A program made the position numbers and the translations under genes. Below are positions 16,695 to 27,589 of a DNA stretch of 64,000 nt, piece by piece. The stretch comes from Pseudomonas lini (GTDB lineage: Bacteria; Pseudomonadota; Gammaproteobacteria; Pseudomonadales; Pseudomonadaceae): positions 496,001 to 560,000 of the forward strand of contig NZ_OZ061318.1 in the NCBI RefSeq assembly GCF_964063345.1, read 5' to 3'. The notes beneath the pieces were generated by a model. That model had not been told where the DNA came from. It did not search any database and saw only the letters and a program-made list of their open reading frames with translations. Position 1 is the stretch's first letter; each line of letters starts with the position of its first letter.

Positions 16695-17558
16695 ATGTCT
16701 GCGTTGATTGAAGCCTTTCTTGACCCCGCCTCGTCGACCTACAGCTACGTGATCTACGAACACGATGGCGGGCAGTGCGCGATTGTCGACCCGGTGCTGG
16801 ATTACGACCCCGCCGCCGGACGCACCGCGACCGTCCAGGCCGACAAAATCATCGCCTTCGTGCGCGAACATCAGTTACAGGTGCAATGGCTGTTGGAAAC
16901 CCACGCCCATGCCGATCACCTGTCGGCCGCGCCTTATTTGCGTCGGGAACTGGGCGGCAAGATTGCGATTGGTGAGTCGATCAGCAAGGTTCAGGACGTG
17001 TTCAAGGCACTGTTCAACCTCGAACCTGGATTTAGCGTCGATGGTTCACAGTTCGATCACCTGTTTGCGCCAGACGAGTCATTCCGGATCGGCAACCTCA
17101 AGGCCACGGCCCTGCATGTGCCCGGGCATACCCCGGCGGACATGGCCTATTTGATCGACGGCGATGTGATTCTGGTGGGCGATACGTTGTTCATGCCGGA
17201 CGTCGGCACCGCGCGCTGCGACTTCCCCGGCGGCAACGCCAACCAGATGTTTGCCTCGATCCAGAAACTGTTGGCCTTCCCCGCCAGCGTGCGCCTTTAC
17301 GTCTGCCACGATTACCCGCCGGCCGGCCGCGCCCCGCAATGCCAGAGCACGGTTGGCGAGCAGCGCAAAAGCAATATTCATATTCACGATGGCATTGATG
17401 AGGCTGCCTTCGTCGCCATGCGCACCCGGCGCGATGCCGGGTTGTGCATGCCGACGTTGTTGCTGCCAGCGATTCAAGTGAATGTGCGGGCCGGGAATTT
17501 GCCGCCGGCGGAAGAGAATGGTGTGACTTATCTGAAGATCCCCCTGAATCAACTTTGA
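16695..17558 (+). CDS. blh: persulfide dioxygenase-like metallo-hydrolase (BLH/ETHE1 type)
   Basis: 287 residues of the metallo-beta-lactamase fold. Metal site THAHADHL near residues 70-77, second histidine in HVPGHTPADMAYL, aspartate in GDTLFMPDVGTARCDFPGG, third histidine in LYVCHDYPP. The TARCDFPGG stretch after the aspartate is typical of ETHE1-like persulfide dioxygenases, which turn glutathione persulfide into sulfite using mononuclear iron. In Xylella and Agrobacterium the homologue is the BigR-controlled blh gene. Here it is divergent from bigR with the candidate operator between them. No fused rhodanese domain is seen. Confidence 0.85.
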   Translation: MSALIEAFLDPASSTYSYVIYEHDGGQCAIVDPVLDYDPAAGRTATVQADKIIAFVREHQLQVQWLLETHAHADHLSAAPYLRRELGGKIAIGESISKVQDVFKALFNLEPGFSVDGSQFDHLFAPDESFRIGNLKATALHVPGHTPADMAYLIDGDVILVGDTLFMPDVGTARCDFPGGNANQMFASIQKLLAFPASVRLYVCHDYPPAGRAPQCQSTVGEQRKSNIHIHDGIDEAAFVAMRTRRDAGLCMPTLLLPAIQVNVRAGNLPPAEENGVTYLKIPLNQL

Positions 17559-17563
17559 CTTTC

Positions 17564-17675
17564 GATCGTTCCCACGCTCCGCGTGGGAATGCCGCCAGGG
17601 ACGCTCCGCGTTCCGCTTGCGGATGTGACGCGGAGCGTCACGGGATGCATTCCCACGCAGAGCGTGGGAACGATC
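17564..17675. repeat. long inverted repeat (GATCGTTCCCACGC family)
   Basis: GATCGTTCCCACGCTCCGCG faces GCAGAGCGTGGGAACGATC, with an inner pair GACGCTCC / GGAGCGTC. A second copy lies at 33781-33892. It separates the convergent blh and bkdR genes. Confidence 0.9.
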
Positions 17676-17691
17676 ATCGAGCGGGGTTTCT

Positions 17692-18180
17692 TCAGTTGGT
17701 CAGGGTCAACCCATTCGCCGGCAACGGCAGCGCCGTCTTATACCTCACCTGCTTGAGCGCAAAGCTGGAACGGATGTTCGCCACCCCCGGCACTTTGGTC
17801 AAAAAGTCCATCATGAAGCGTTCCAGCGACTGAATGGTCGGCACCAGCACGCGGATCAGGTAGTCCGGGTCGCCGGCCATCAAATAACATTCCATCACTT
17901 CCGGGCGATCCGAGATCGCCTCTTCGAAATGCTGCAACGCCTCCTCCACCTGTTTCTCCAGGCTGACGTGAATGAACACATTCACATGCAGCCCCAACAG
18001 GTCGGCATCCAGCAGGGTCACTTGCTCACGAATCAGCCCTAATTCTTCCATCGCCTTGACCCGGTTAAAGCACGGCGTCGGCGACAGGTTCACCGAACGT
18101 GCGAGGTCGGCGTTGGTGATGCGCGCGTTCTCCTGAAGGCTGTTGAGAATGCCGATATCGGTACGGTCCAGTTTGCGCAT
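17692..18180 (-). CDS. bkdR: Lrp-family activator of the branched-chain keto acid dehydrogenase operon
   Basis: 162 residues. The N-terminal helix-turn-helix ([20 protein letters not shown] then [20 protein letters not shown]) is followed by a RAM-type ligand domain ([36 protein letters not shown]). It is divergent from bkdA1, the same place as BkdR of P. putida, which binds the AT-rich intergenic region and activates bkd in response to branched-chain amino acids. The 185-base gap to bkdA1 is AT-rich as expected. Identity is nearly certain from sequence pattern and position. Confidence 0.92.
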   Translation of the reverse strand: MRKLDRTDIGILNSLQENARITNADLARSVNLSPTPCFNRVKAMEELGLIREQVTLLDADLLGLHVNVFIHVSLEKQVEEALQHFEEAISDRPEVMECYLMAGDPDYLIRVLVPTIQSLERFMMDFLTKVPGVANIRSSFALKQVRYKTALPLPANGLTLTN

Positions 18181-19601
<1,421 letters not shown>

Positions 19602-19602
19602 C

Positions 19603-20661
19603 ATGAACGATCACAACAATAAAATCGAGTTGGAAACCGCCATGACCACGACCACCATGACCATGATCCAGGCCCTGCGCTCGGCCATGGATGTGATGCT
19701 TGAGCGTGACGACAATGTCGTGGTGTTCGGCCAGGACGTGGGCTACTTCGGTGGCGTGTTCCGTTGCACCGAAGGCCTGCAGAACAAGTACGGCACCTCC
19801 CGCGTTTTCGACGCACCGATCTCCGAAAGCGGGATCGTTGGCGTCGCCGTGGGCATGGGCGCTTACGGTTTGCGGCCGGTGGCCGAGATCCAGTTCGCCG
19901 ATTATGTTTACCCGGCGTCGGACCAGATCATTTCCGAAGCAGCACGCTTGCGCTATCGCTCGGCCGGCGAGTTCACTGCACCGATGACCCTGCGCATGCC
20001 ATGCGGCGGCGGCATCTACGGTGGCCAGACCCACAGCCAGAGCATCGAGGCGATGTTCACCCAGGTTTGCGGTTTGCGCACGGTCATGCCGTCCAACCCT
20101 TATGACGCCAAAGGCCTGCTGATCGCCTCCATCGAAAACGATGACCCGGTGATCTTCCTCGAGCCAAAACGCCTGTACAACGGCCCGTTCGACGGCCACC
20201 ACGACCGTCCGGTAACCCCGTGGTCAAAACACCCCGCCGCACAAGTACCGGACGGTTACTACACCGTGCCGCTGGACGTCGCCGCCATTGCTCGTCCGGG
20301 CAAAGACGTGACCATCCTGACCTACGGCACCACGGTTTATGTGTCGCAAGTGGCGGCTGAAGAAACCGGTATCGACGCCGAAGTGATCGACCTGCGCAGC
20401 CTGTGGCCATTGGACCTGGACACCATCGTCAAGTCGGTGAAAAAAACCGGGCGCTGCGTAGTGGTTCACGAAGCCACTCGCACCTGCGGGTTCGGCGCCG
20501 AACTGGTGTCGCTGGTGCAGGAACATTGCTTCCATCACCTGGAAGCGCCAATCGAGCGCGTCACCGGTTGGGACACTCCCTACCCGCACGCGCAAGAGTG
20601 GGCGTATTTCCCTGGTCCGTCCCGAGTGGGCGCGGCTTTGAAACGGGTCATGGAGGTCTGA
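19603..20661 (+). CDS. bkdA2: branched-chain 2-oxoacid dehydrogenase E1 beta
   Basis: 352 residues. The start MNDHNNKIELETAM matches the start used for the P. putida protein; a second ATG at 19642 is possible. Transketolase-type domain: VVVFGQDVGYFGGVFRCTEG, then MRMPCGGGIYGGQTHSQS, and C-terminal GRCVVVHEATRTCGFGAEL. It forms the alpha2-beta2 E1 with the product of the gene before it. It begins one base after that stop, and its TGA at 20659-20661 lies right before the ATG of the E2 gene. Confidence 0.95.
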   Translation: MNDHNNKIELETAMTTTTMTMIQALRSAMDVMLERDDNVVVFGQDVGYFGGVFRCTEGLQNKYGTSRVFDAPISESGIVGVAVGMGAYGLRPVAEIQFADYVYPASDQIISEAARLRYRSAGEFTAPMTLRMPCGGGIYGGQTHSQSIEAMFTQVCGLRTVMPSNPYDAKGLLIASIENDDPVIFLEPKRLYNGPFDGHHDRPVTPWSKHPAAQVPDGYYTVPLDVAAIARPGKDVTILTYGTTVYVSQVAAEETGIDAEVIDLRSLWPLDLDTIVKSVKKTGRCVVVHEATRTCGFGAELVSLVQEHCFHHLEAPIERVTGWDTPYPHAQEWAYFPGPSRVGAALKRVMEV

Positions 20662-21930
20662 ATGGGCACGCACGTTATTAAAATGCCGGACATTGGCGAA
20701 GGCATTGCAGAAGTTGAACTGTCGCAGTGGCACGTCAAGGTTGGCGACATGGTCGTCGAAGATCAGGTGCTGGCCGATGTGATGACCGACAAGGCGATGG
20801 TCGACATTCCATCCCCGGTGCATGGCAAGGTGATTGCGCTGGGCGGACAGCCTGGCGAAGTCATGGCGGTTGGCAGCGTCCTGATCAGTATTGAAGTTGA
20901 AGGCGCGGGCAACGTTAAAGAGTCGGCTCAGCCTGCCGCAGTTAAAGAAACACCCGTTGCAGCGCCTAACGTTGAAGCCGTTGTTGAAAGCAAACCGGTT
21001 GCGGCGCCTCGCCCGGCCGCTGCCTGCCAAGGTCCGATGGTTGCCCGTGAAGCCGATGAGCGTCCGCTGGCCTCCCCGGCTGTGCGCAAGCATGCGCTGG
21101 ACCTCGGCATTCAATTGCGTCTGGTGCGTGGCAGCGGCCCTGCCGGTCGGGTGCTGCATGAAGACCTCGAAGCGTATCTGGGTCAGGGTCAGTCGAACGC
21201 ATCGACCGCCACCGCCGCTTACGCCCAGCGCAATGATGAACAGCAAATCCCGGTGATCGGCATGCGCCGCAAGATCGCCCAGCGCATGCAGGACGCCACC
21301 CAGCGCGCTGCCCACTTCAGCTACGTCGAAGAAATCGACGTCACTGCCGTGGAAGAACTGCGCGCACACCTGAACGAAAAACACGGCGCGACCCGCGGCA
21401 AGCTGACATTGCTGCCGTTCCTGGTCCGCGCGCTGGTCGTGGCTCTGCGCGATTTCCCGCAGATCAACGCCCGTTACGACGACGAAGCGCAGGTCATCAC
21501 CCGTCTCGGTGCGGTGCATGTGGGCGTCGCCACGCAAGCCGACATCGGTTTGATGGTGCCGGTGGTGCGTCACGCCGAAACCCGCAGCCTGTGGGACAGC
21601 GCCGCGGAAATCTCGCGTTTGGCGACTGCCGCGCGCACAGGCAAGGCCAGCCGCGATGAGCTGTCCGGCTCGACCATCACCCTGACCAGTCTCGGCGCCC
21701 TGGGCGGCATCGTCAGCACCCCGGTGCTGAACCTGCCGGAAGTGGCGATCGTCGGCGTGAACAAAATTGTCGAACGGCCGATGGTCGTCAAAGGCCAGAT
21801 CGTGATCCGCAAGATGATGAACCTCTCCAGCTCCTTCGATCACCGCGTGGTCGATGGCATGGACGCGGCGCAATTCATCCAGGCCATTCGTGGCTTGCTC
21901 GAACAACCCGCCACCCTATTTGTGGAGTAA
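20662..21930 (+). CDS. bkdB: lipoamide acyltransferase E2 of branched-chain keto acid dehydrogenase
   Basis: 422 residues. One lipoyl domain (about 1-80) with the modified lysine in MTDKAMVDIP, an Ala/Pro/Val-rich linker, a peripheral subunit-binding domain (SPAVRKHALDLGIQLRLVRG), and the catalytic acyltransferase domain ending in SFDHRVVDGMDAAQFIQAI, where the histidine is catalytic. It transfers the branched acyl group to CoA and forms the core of the complex. It follows bkdA2 directly with no gap. Confidence 0.95.
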   Translation: MGTHVIKMPDIGEGIAEVELSQWHVKVGDMVVEDQVLADVMTDKAMVDIPSPVHGKVIALGGQPGEVMAVGSVLISIEVEGAGNVKESAQPAAVKETPVAAPNVEAVVESKPVAAPRPAAACQGPMVAREADERPLASPAVRKHALDLGIQLRLVRGSGPAGRVLHEDLEAYLGQGQSNASTATAAYAQRNDEQQIPVIGMRRKIAQRMQDATQRAAHFSYVEEIDVTAVEELRAHLNEKHGATRGKLTLLPFLVRALVVALRDFPQINARYDDEAQVITRLGAVHVGVATQADIGLMVPVVRHAETRSLWDSAAEISRLATAARTGKASRDELSGSTITLTSLGALGGIVSTPVLNLPEVAIVGVNKIVERPMVVKGQIVIRKMMNLSSSFDHRVVDGMDAAQFIQAIRGLLEQPATLFVE

Positions 21931-21933
21931 GTC

Positions 21934-23316
21934 ATGCAGACCCTCAATACCACACTGCTGATCATCGGCGGCGGCCCTGGCGGCTATGTGACGGCGATCC
22001 GTGCCGGTCAGTTGGGCATTTCGACCATTCTGGTGGAAGGCCAATCGTTGGGCGGCACCTGCCTGAACATCGGCTGCATTCCGTCGAAGGCGTTGATCCA
22101 CGTCGCCGAACAGTTCCATCAGACACAGCACCACAGCCAATACTCGGCGCTGGGCATCAGCGTCTCGGCGCCGACCCTGGACATCAGCAAGAGCGTCGAG
22201 TGGAAGGACGGCATCGTTGATCGCCTGACCACCGGCGTCTCGGCGCTGTTGAAGAAGCACAAGGTCCAGGTCATTCAAGGCTGGGCGAAAGTGATTGACG
22301 GCAAAACCGTCGAAGTCGGCGACACGCGCATTCAGTGCGAACACCTGGTGCTGGCCACCGGTTCGAAAAGCGTGAACCTGCCGATGCTGCCGATTGGCGG
22401 GCCGATCATTTCCTCCACCGAAGCGCTGGCGCCGAAAAGCATGCCGAAACGGTTGGTCGTGGTCGGTGGCGGTTACATCGGTCTGGAACTGGGGATTGCC
22501 TATCGCAAACTCGGCGCCGAGGTCAGTGTGGTCGAGGCCCAGGATCGCATCCTGCCGGCCTACGACGCCGAACTGACCCATCCGGTGTACGAAGCGCTCA
22601 AGCAACTCGACGTGAAGCTTTACTTGAAGCACAGCGTTGAAGGCTTTGATTCACAAGGCAATACGCTGCAAGTTCGTGATCCGAACGGCGACACCTTGAA
22701 CCTGGAAACCGATCAGGTACTGGTAGCCGTCGGTCGCAAACCCAACACTCAAGGCTGGAACCTCGAAGCCTTGAATCTGGAAATGAACGGTTCGGCGATC
22801 AAGATCGATAACCGTTGCCAGACCAGCATGCGCAACGTCTATGCCATCGGCGATTTGAGCGGCGAACCGATGCTCGCCCACCGGGCCATGGCTCAGGGTG
22901 AAATGGTTGCCGAACTGATCAGCGGCAAACACCGCGAATTCAACCCGACCGCCATCGCCGCCGTGTGCTTCACCGACCCGGAACTGGTGGTGGTCGGCAA
23001 GACCCCGGACGAGGCCAAGGCTGCGGGGCTGGACTGCATCGTGTCCAGCTTCCCGTTCGCCGCCAATGGCCGGGCGATGACGCTGGAGTCGAAAAGCGGC
23101 TTCGTGCGGGTCGTGGCGCGCCGTGACAATCATGTGATTGTTGGCTGGCAGGCGGTGGGTGTAGGCGTTTCGGAGTTGTCGACGGCATTCGGTCAAAGCC
23201 TGGAAATGGGCGCTCGGCTGGAAGACATCGCCGGCACCATCCATGCGCATCCGACGCTCGGTGAGGCGGTGCAGGAAGCGGCGTTACGGGCGTTGGGCCA
23301 CGCGTTGCACCTGTAA
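21934..23316 (+). CDS. lpdV: dihydrolipoamide dehydrogenase E3 (LPD-Val)
   Basis: 460 residues. FAD site [20 protein letters not shown]; redox disulfide [18 protein letters not shown] site [21 protein letters not shown]-terminal interface [15 protein letters not shown] with the catalytic His-Glu pair. This E3 reoxidises the lipoyl arm of the branched-chain complex. It begins 3 bases after bkdB and is the last gene of the operon; a REP-type inverted pair follows and may stop transcription. Confidence 0.95.
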   Translation: MQTLNTTLLIIGGGPGGYVTAIRAGQLGISTILVEGQSLGGTCLNIGCIPSKALIHVAEQFHQTQHHSQYSALGISVSAPTLDISKSVEWKDGIVDRLTTGVSALLKKHKVQVIQGWAKVIDGKTVEVGDTRIQCEHLVLATGSKSVNLPMLPIGGPIISSTEALAPKSMPKRLVVVGGGYIGLELGIAYRKLGAEVSVVEAQDRILPAYDAELTHPVYEALKQLDVKLYLKHSVEGFDSQGNTLQVRDPNGDTLNLETDQVLVAVGRKPNTQGWNLEALNLEMNGSAIKIDNRCQTSMRNVYAIGDLSGEPMLAHRAMAQGEMVAELISGKHREFNPTAIAAVCFTDPELVVVGKTPDEAKAAGLDCIVSSFPFAANGRAMTLESKSGFVRVVARRDNHVIVGWQAVGVGVSELSTAFGQSLEMGARLEDIAGTIHAHPTLGEAVQEAALRALGHALHL

Positions 23317-23328
23317 ACGCGATCAACT

Positions 23329-23449
23329 GTGGCGAGGGAGCTTGCTCCCGCTGGGCTGCGAAGCGGCCCCTTGCTGACTTTCAGGCACACCGCGTTGTCT
23401 GGATTTACGACTGCTTCGCAGCCGAGCGGGAGCAAGCTCCCTCGCCACA
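23329..23449. repeat. REP-type inverted pair (GTGGCGAGGGAGCTTGC family)
   Basis: TGTGGCGAGGGAGCTTGCTC faces GAGCAAGCTCCCTCGCCACA with inner GCTGCGAAGC / GCTTCGCAGC. It occupies the gap between lpdV and ilvE. The remaining 175 bases to ilvE show no gene and probably hold the ilvE promoter. Confidence 0.88.
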
Positions 23450-23624
23450 AAGTTTCGAATAATGCGGGATCGACAGCGTATTTCATGAGCAGGCTAAGAA
23501 ATATGCCAATCACCCGATAGTCCGGGCTGCGAAATGGGCCCGGAATGAAGTATTGTTGTCCCCATCCAGAAAAATGTCAGAAGCCTTGAACCGTTTCGGC
23601 GGTTGTTAAGTGATAGAGGGTGTC

Positions 23625-24644
23625 ATGGGTAACGAAAGCATCAATTGGGACAAGCTGGGTTTTGACTACATCAAGACAGACAAGCGCTATCTGTCGCACT
23701 GGCGTAATGGCGAGTGGGACAAAGGCACCCTGACCGAAGACAACGTGCTGCACATCAGCGAAGGCTCCACTGCCCTTCACTATGGCCAGCAGTGCTTCGA
23801 AGGCCTGAAGGCCTACCGCTGCAAGGACGGTTCGATCAACCTGTTCCGCCCGGACCAGAACGCCGCACGCATGCAACGCAGCTGCGGTCGCCTGCTGATG
23901 CCGCAGGTGTCCACCGAACAGTTCATCGAAGCCTGCAAGGACGTGGTGCGCGCCAACGAGCGTTTCATCCCGCCTTACGGCACCGGCGGCGCGCTGTACC
24001 TGCGCCCGTTCGTGATCGGCGTGGGTGACAACATCGGCGTGCGTACCGCGCCCGAGTTCATCTTCTCGATCTTCTGCATCCCGGTCGGCGCTTATTTCAA
24101 GGGCGGCCTGACCCCGCACAACTTCCTGATCTCCAGCTACGACCGTGCCGCCCCACAAGGCACCGGCGCGGCCAAGGTCGGTGGCAACTACGCCGCCAGC
24201 CTGATGCCGGGCTCCCAAGCCAAGAAGGCGCATTTCGCCGACTGCATCTACCTGGATCCACTGACCCACACCAAAATCGAAGAAGTCGGCTCGGCCAACT
24301 TCTTCGGGATCACCCACGACAACAAGTTCGTCACCCCGAACTCCCCTTCGGTGTTGCCAGGCATCACTCGTCTGTCGTTGATCGAGCTGGCCAAAACCCG
24401 TCTGGGTCTGGAAGTGGTCGAAGGTGACGTGTTCATCGACAAGCTGTCCGACTTCAAGGAAGCCGGTGCTTGCGGTACCGCTGCAGTAATCACCCCGATC
24501 GGCGGCATCAGCTACAACGACAAGCTGCACGTGTTCCACAGCGAAACCGAAGTCGGCCCGGTCACCCAGAAGCTCTACAAAGAGCTGACCGGTGTACAGA
24601 CCGGCGACGTCGAAGCGCCAGCGAGCTGGATCGTCAAAGTTTGA
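23625..24644 (+). CDS. ilvE: branched-chain amino acid aminotransferase
   Basis: 339 residues from ATG at 23625, with RBS GAGGG 5 bases upstream; a GTG 15 bases earlier lacks an RBS. Class IV aminotransferase of the larger bacterial type: EGSTALHYGQQCFEGLKAYR, RPFVIGVGDNIGVRTAPEF, the PLP lysine in AAKVGGNYAASLMPG, and GACGTAAVITPIGGI near the end. It interconverts leucine, isoleucine and valine with their 2-keto acids, the substrates of the bkd complex encoded just upstream. A clear terminator follows. Confidence 0.93.
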   Translation: MGNESINWDKLGFDYIKTDKRYLSHWRNGEWDKGTLTEDNVLHISEGSTALHYGQQCFEGLKAYRCKDGSINLFRPDQNAARMQRSCGRLLMPQVSTEQFIEACKDVVRANERFIPPYGTGGALYLRPFVIGVGDNIGVRTAPEFIFSIFCIPVGAYFKGGLTPHNFLISSYDRAAPQGTGAAKVGGNYAASLMPGSQAKKAHFADCIYLDPLTHTKIEEVGSANFFGITHDNKFVTPNSPSVLPGITRLSLIELAKTRLGLEVVEGDVFIDKLSDFKEAGACGTAAVITPIGGISYNDKLHVFHSETEVGPVTQKLYKELTGVQTGDVEAPASWIVKV

Positions 24645-24666
24645 CGCGACTGACCGTTTGAACATA

Positions 24667-24704
24667 AAAGCCCGGCCATCACATTGAAGGCCGGGCTTTT
24701 TTTC
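24667..24704 (+). terminator. rho-independent terminator after ilvE
   Basis: Perfect 11-bp stem AAAGCCCGGCC / GGCCGGGCTTT with an 11-base loop, then a run of T. Confidence 0.93.
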
Positions 24705-24776
24705 GTCCGCGTATCGTGGAAAACGTCACTAAACTTGCCACGCGTGCAACAGCCATCAAAAGGTGCCATCAAAACC

Positions 24777-25118
24777 ATGGGAAAACTCTGGCGAAAGTAT
24801 CTGGCCTTACTCGACACCGACTTCACCACGCAAGTGTTCGACAACATCAAAAACCTGCTGGTGTGCGCCCTGCTGTTCGCGGCGGGCACCAACGTACTGG
24901 ATCGCGAGCATCACCTGTTCATGGGGTTACTCGCTTCGAATCTGGCGGGTTGGGGGCTGATTCTGGTGTCAGCGATGCTGATGTTGCTGAGTGTCAGTGA
25001 CGGCCTGCGCCGACTGTCCAAGTTGCCGTATCACACGGCGTTTCAGATTATTTTGTTTCTGATTTACCTGGTTTTGGCAGTGCGCGTGGTGGAGATTGTC
25101 TGGGTTTTCAGGGCGTAG
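24777..25118 (+). CDS. small membrane protein of unknown function
   Basis: 113 residues from ATG at 24777; the open frame extends upstream into the ilvE terminator, so the later start is chosen. Three hydrophobic segments are visible: NLLVCALLFAAGT, GWGLILVSAMLMLLSV and FQIILFLIYLVLAVRVVEIV. No family recognised. The only RBS-like bases are AAAGGTG some 15 bases upstream. Its end overlaps the end of the convergent LysR gene by 11 bases. Confidence 0.65.
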   Translation: MGKLWRKYLALLDTDFTTQVFDNIKNLLVCALLFAAGTNVLDREHHLFMGLLASNLAGWGLILVSAMLMLLSVSDGLRRLSKLPYHTAFQIILFLIYLVLAVRVVEIVWVFRA

Positions 25119-26034
25119 CAGTCACAGCACGAGGTGTTTGCCAACGCAACTCATCCTGAGCAATCCGGGCAAACAACCATTCCACAAACACCCGTGTCTG
25201 AGCCGTCACGTCCGGTGCAACACCGTAGTAATAACGCGGTAACGGCATACGCAACTCGGGCAACGGGCAGATCAGTTGTCCACTCAAAAGATGAGTGCCC
25301 AGCAAAGAGGTCGGGCACAAGGCTATGCCCTGTCCTTCCACGGCGGCCTCAAGCACCAGGTGCATATGATCAAACTGCCGGGTGACCTGAGTGGCTGACA
25401 GACTTTGACCAAAGTGCATCGCCCAATGGTGCCAGTCTTCGCGGCGTGCCTTGGCGGTCAGTAACGTGTGCCGGCTCAGCGAAGTGAGGTCTTCAAGGGG
25501 CAGGCGTTCGATCAGCGATGGCGCCGCGACCAGCACGAGTTCGTCTTCGAACAGCGCTCGCGCCTCAATCGCCGGTGCCCAATCGTCACGACCACGACGA
25601 ATGACAATATCGAACCCATCGCGTGCCTGATCGGGCGCCTGGGTTTGCGTGATCACCTGCGGCTTGATGTCCGGGTGCTGGGCAATGAAATCCTCCAGCC
25701 TGGGCGTCAGCCAAAGCACGGCAAAGGACGGACGGACATTGATCTTCACGGTAGGCAGCGAGGCATGTTGCTTGAGCACAGCGGCAGCGTTGGCGATCTG
25801 CGCCAGCCCGGCGCTGACCTGCTCATAAAAGCGCTGGCCGGCCGGCGTCAGCACCGATTGCCGGATACGCCGCTCGAACAGCAGCACACCCAGGTATTCC
25901 TCAAGCAATTTGATGTGCCGGCTGACGGCACTGTGGCTGACATGCAGCTCTTCGGCCGCCAGGCTGAAGCTCTGATGACGAGCCGCAACGGCGAAGGCGC
26001 GAACAGCATTAAGCGGCGGTAGTTGATTTATCAT
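25108..26034 (-). CDS. LysR-family transcriptional regulator (GcvA-like)
   Basis: 308 residues. Helix-turn-helix: LNAVRAFAVAARHQSFSLAA, EELHVSHSAVSRHIKLLEEY. The effector domain follows from about residue 90. The ASHSAVSRHI pattern is close to GcvA/AmpR-type regulators. It is divergent from the LysE-type exporter at 26140 with 105 bases between, so it probably controls that exporter in response to its substrate. Confidence 0.85.
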   Translation of the reverse strand: MINQLPPLNAVRAFAVAARHQSFSLAAEELHVSHSAVSRHIKLLEEYLGVLLFERRIRQSVLTPAGQRFYEQVSAGLAQIANAAAVLKQHASLPTVKINVRPSFAVLWLTPRLEDFIAQHPDIKPQVITQTQAPDQARDGFDIVIRRGRDDWAPAIEARALFEDELVLVAAPSLIERLPLEDLTSLSRHTLLTAKARREDWHHWAMHFGQSLSATQVTRQFDHMHLVLEAAVEGQGIALCPTSLLGTHLLSGQLICPLPELRMPLPRYYYGVAPDVTAQTRVFVEWLFARIAQDELRWQTPRAVTATP

Positions 26035-26139
26035 GCGTCTAATTTAGTCACCTATGCGCTTTAATTAAAGCGTTTGTCACGCTCTCGACGTCACGCCACT
26101 CTGCCAGCACGCAGCCAGCGCCACCTGACGGAGCACGAC

Positions 26140-26748
26140 ATGAACAGCTATGGACTCTTTGTACTTTTCGCCACCCTGACCATTTTGAGCCCGGGGCCTG
26201 GCGTGGTCCTGACCTTGTCCAACGCGGTGCGACACGGTTGGACGGGGGCCGTGCCGGGCATTTTGGGGATCGCCTCGGGGGCGTTTGTCGTCGCCGCCAT
26301 CAGCGCCACCAGTGTTGGCCTGATACTCAGCACCTCGGCGAACGCCTTTACCGCGTTGAAGTACGCAGGGGCCGCCTATTTGTTGTACCTGGGCTACAAA
26401 AGCTGGCGCTCGGATCGTTTCAGTACGCTGCTTGAAACGCGCCCCTCAAGCCCTGGCTATCGCTTCCTTGAAGCGGCTTCGATCCAGTTTTTGAACCCCA
26501 AGGCCGTGTTTTTCTTTCTGGCGGTGTTCCCGCAATTCATCGACACCTCGGCGCACTTCTCCAGCCAGTTTTTCAAGCTGGTTGCCTCCTACTGCGTACT
26601 GGTAATCCTGGTGCATGGCAGCTATGCCTTGCTCGCCAATGCCGCCAAAGGCTGGTTGTCGAGCCCGAAGGGTTCCTGGCTGGCGGCGAAAGTCTCAGGC
26701 GTGACCTTCACAGGCTTTGGCGTGCTCATGGCCTCGTCGAGTCGCTAA
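26140..26748 (+). CDS. LysE/RhtB-family amino acid or metabolite exporter
   Basis: 202 residues from ATG at 26140 with GGAG 7-10 bases upstream; the open frame continues upstream without an RBS. The family signature FATLTILSPGPGVVLTLSNA is at the N-terminus, with GILGIASGAFVVAAI, LKYAGAAYLLYLGYKSWRS and NPKAVFFFLAVFPQFID following. About six membrane segments. It exports amino acids or related compounds; the exact substrate is unknown. Its last 4 bases overlap the convergent ArsR-type gene. Confidence 0.85.
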   Translation: MNSYGLFVLFATLTILSPGPGVVLTLSNAVRHGWTGAVPGILGIASGAFVVAAISATSVGLILSTSANAFTALKYAGAAYLLYLGYKSWRSDRFSTLLETRPSSPGYRFLEAASIQFLNPKAVFFFLAVFPQFIDTSAHFSSQFFKLVASYCVLVILVHGSYALLANAAKGWLSSPKGSWLAAKVSGVTFTGFGVLMASSSR

Positions 26749-27509
26749 GCCACGGGCCTTGCGATCGCGCGGCGCCTGTTCTCGGTGGCCGTGGGTTGTG
26801 CGGTCGTCACCTGAACCGGCAGTTCAACGGCGAACCGGCTACTGAGTTCCTTGTGCCCCACCGCCGTCAACGCCAGCGCCCGGCTGTCCAGATCCTGCGT
26901 CACCCATTTGCGTTTGATCGCCGTTTGCAGCAACGCCGCGCCCAACGCGCCGCCCAGGTGCGGCCGACGCATGCTCCAGTCCAGGCACGGACAGGCGAAG
27001 CGGCGGCGCAAGGTGCTTAGTTCTTTGACGTCGACTCCCAATGCTTCGAACAACGCTTCGCCGCTGTCGCTCAGTCGATAGACCTGCTCATCAGTTTCCA
27101 GCAACCACCCCGCATCGATCATCCGGTCATGCAGCAACACCGCCAACGTACCGGCCATATGGTCGTAGCAGGTGCGAGCGAATTGCAGGCGGTCGGGGGT
27201 GCGCGGGTTGAACGTCGGCGCGGCGTTCTGGCCGATCACCATCAGTGCTTCCAGGGCCTGGGCCACGCGCTTGTCCGCGAGGCTGTAATAGCGGTGACGG
27301 CCCTGAACGTGCAAACGCACCAGCGCCAGTTCCTTGAGTTTGGCCAAGTGAGCACTGGCGGTCGAGGCGCTGACTTCGGCAACCGCCGCCAGCTCAGTGC
27401 TGGTGCGAGCGTGGCCGTCCATCAGCGAGCAGAGGATTTTCGTCCGCGCAGGCTCAGCAATCGCGGCCGCCACTTGAGAGACGCCGATGTCGTGTTGTTC
27501 TGCGTTCAT
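26745..27509 (-). CDS. ArsR-type HTH regulator with an extended C-terminal domain
   Basis: 254 residues. The N-terminal ArsR winged helix is clear: VAAAIAEPARTKILCSLMDG, TSTELAAVAEVSASTASAHL, LVRLHVQGRHRYYSLADKR. The remaining 150 residues (CPCLDWSMRRPHLGGALGAA in the middle) form a domain seen in a subset of ArsR proteins and not needed for DNA binding. A cysteine pair CPC may bind a ligand or metal, which is speculation. It is divergent from the cytochrome P450 gene with 80 bases between, so it likely represses the P450. Confidence 0.8.
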   Translation of the reverse strand: MNAEQHDIGVSQVAAAIAEPARTKILCSLMDGHARTSTELAAVAEVSASTASAHLAKLKELALVRLHVQGRHRYYSLADKRVAQALEALMVIGQNAAPTFNPRTPDRLQFARTCYDHMAGTLAVLLHDRMIDAGWLLETDEQVYRLSDSGEALFEALGVDVKELSTLRRRFACPCLDWSMRRPHLGGALGAALLQTAIKRKWVTQDLDSRALALTAVGHKELSSRFAVELPVQVTTAQPTATENRRRAIARPVA

Positions 27510-27589
27510 ATTTCGCTCCCGGACGAATCAAGGTCCTTTCGAGCTGGAGATAGTAGCAACACTTTCCCGACCGACAAGGCTGCGACCCC

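Noticed and set aside
20224..21906. 560-codon minus-strand reading
   Set aside because: Antisense to bkdA2 and bkdB, whose identity is certain.
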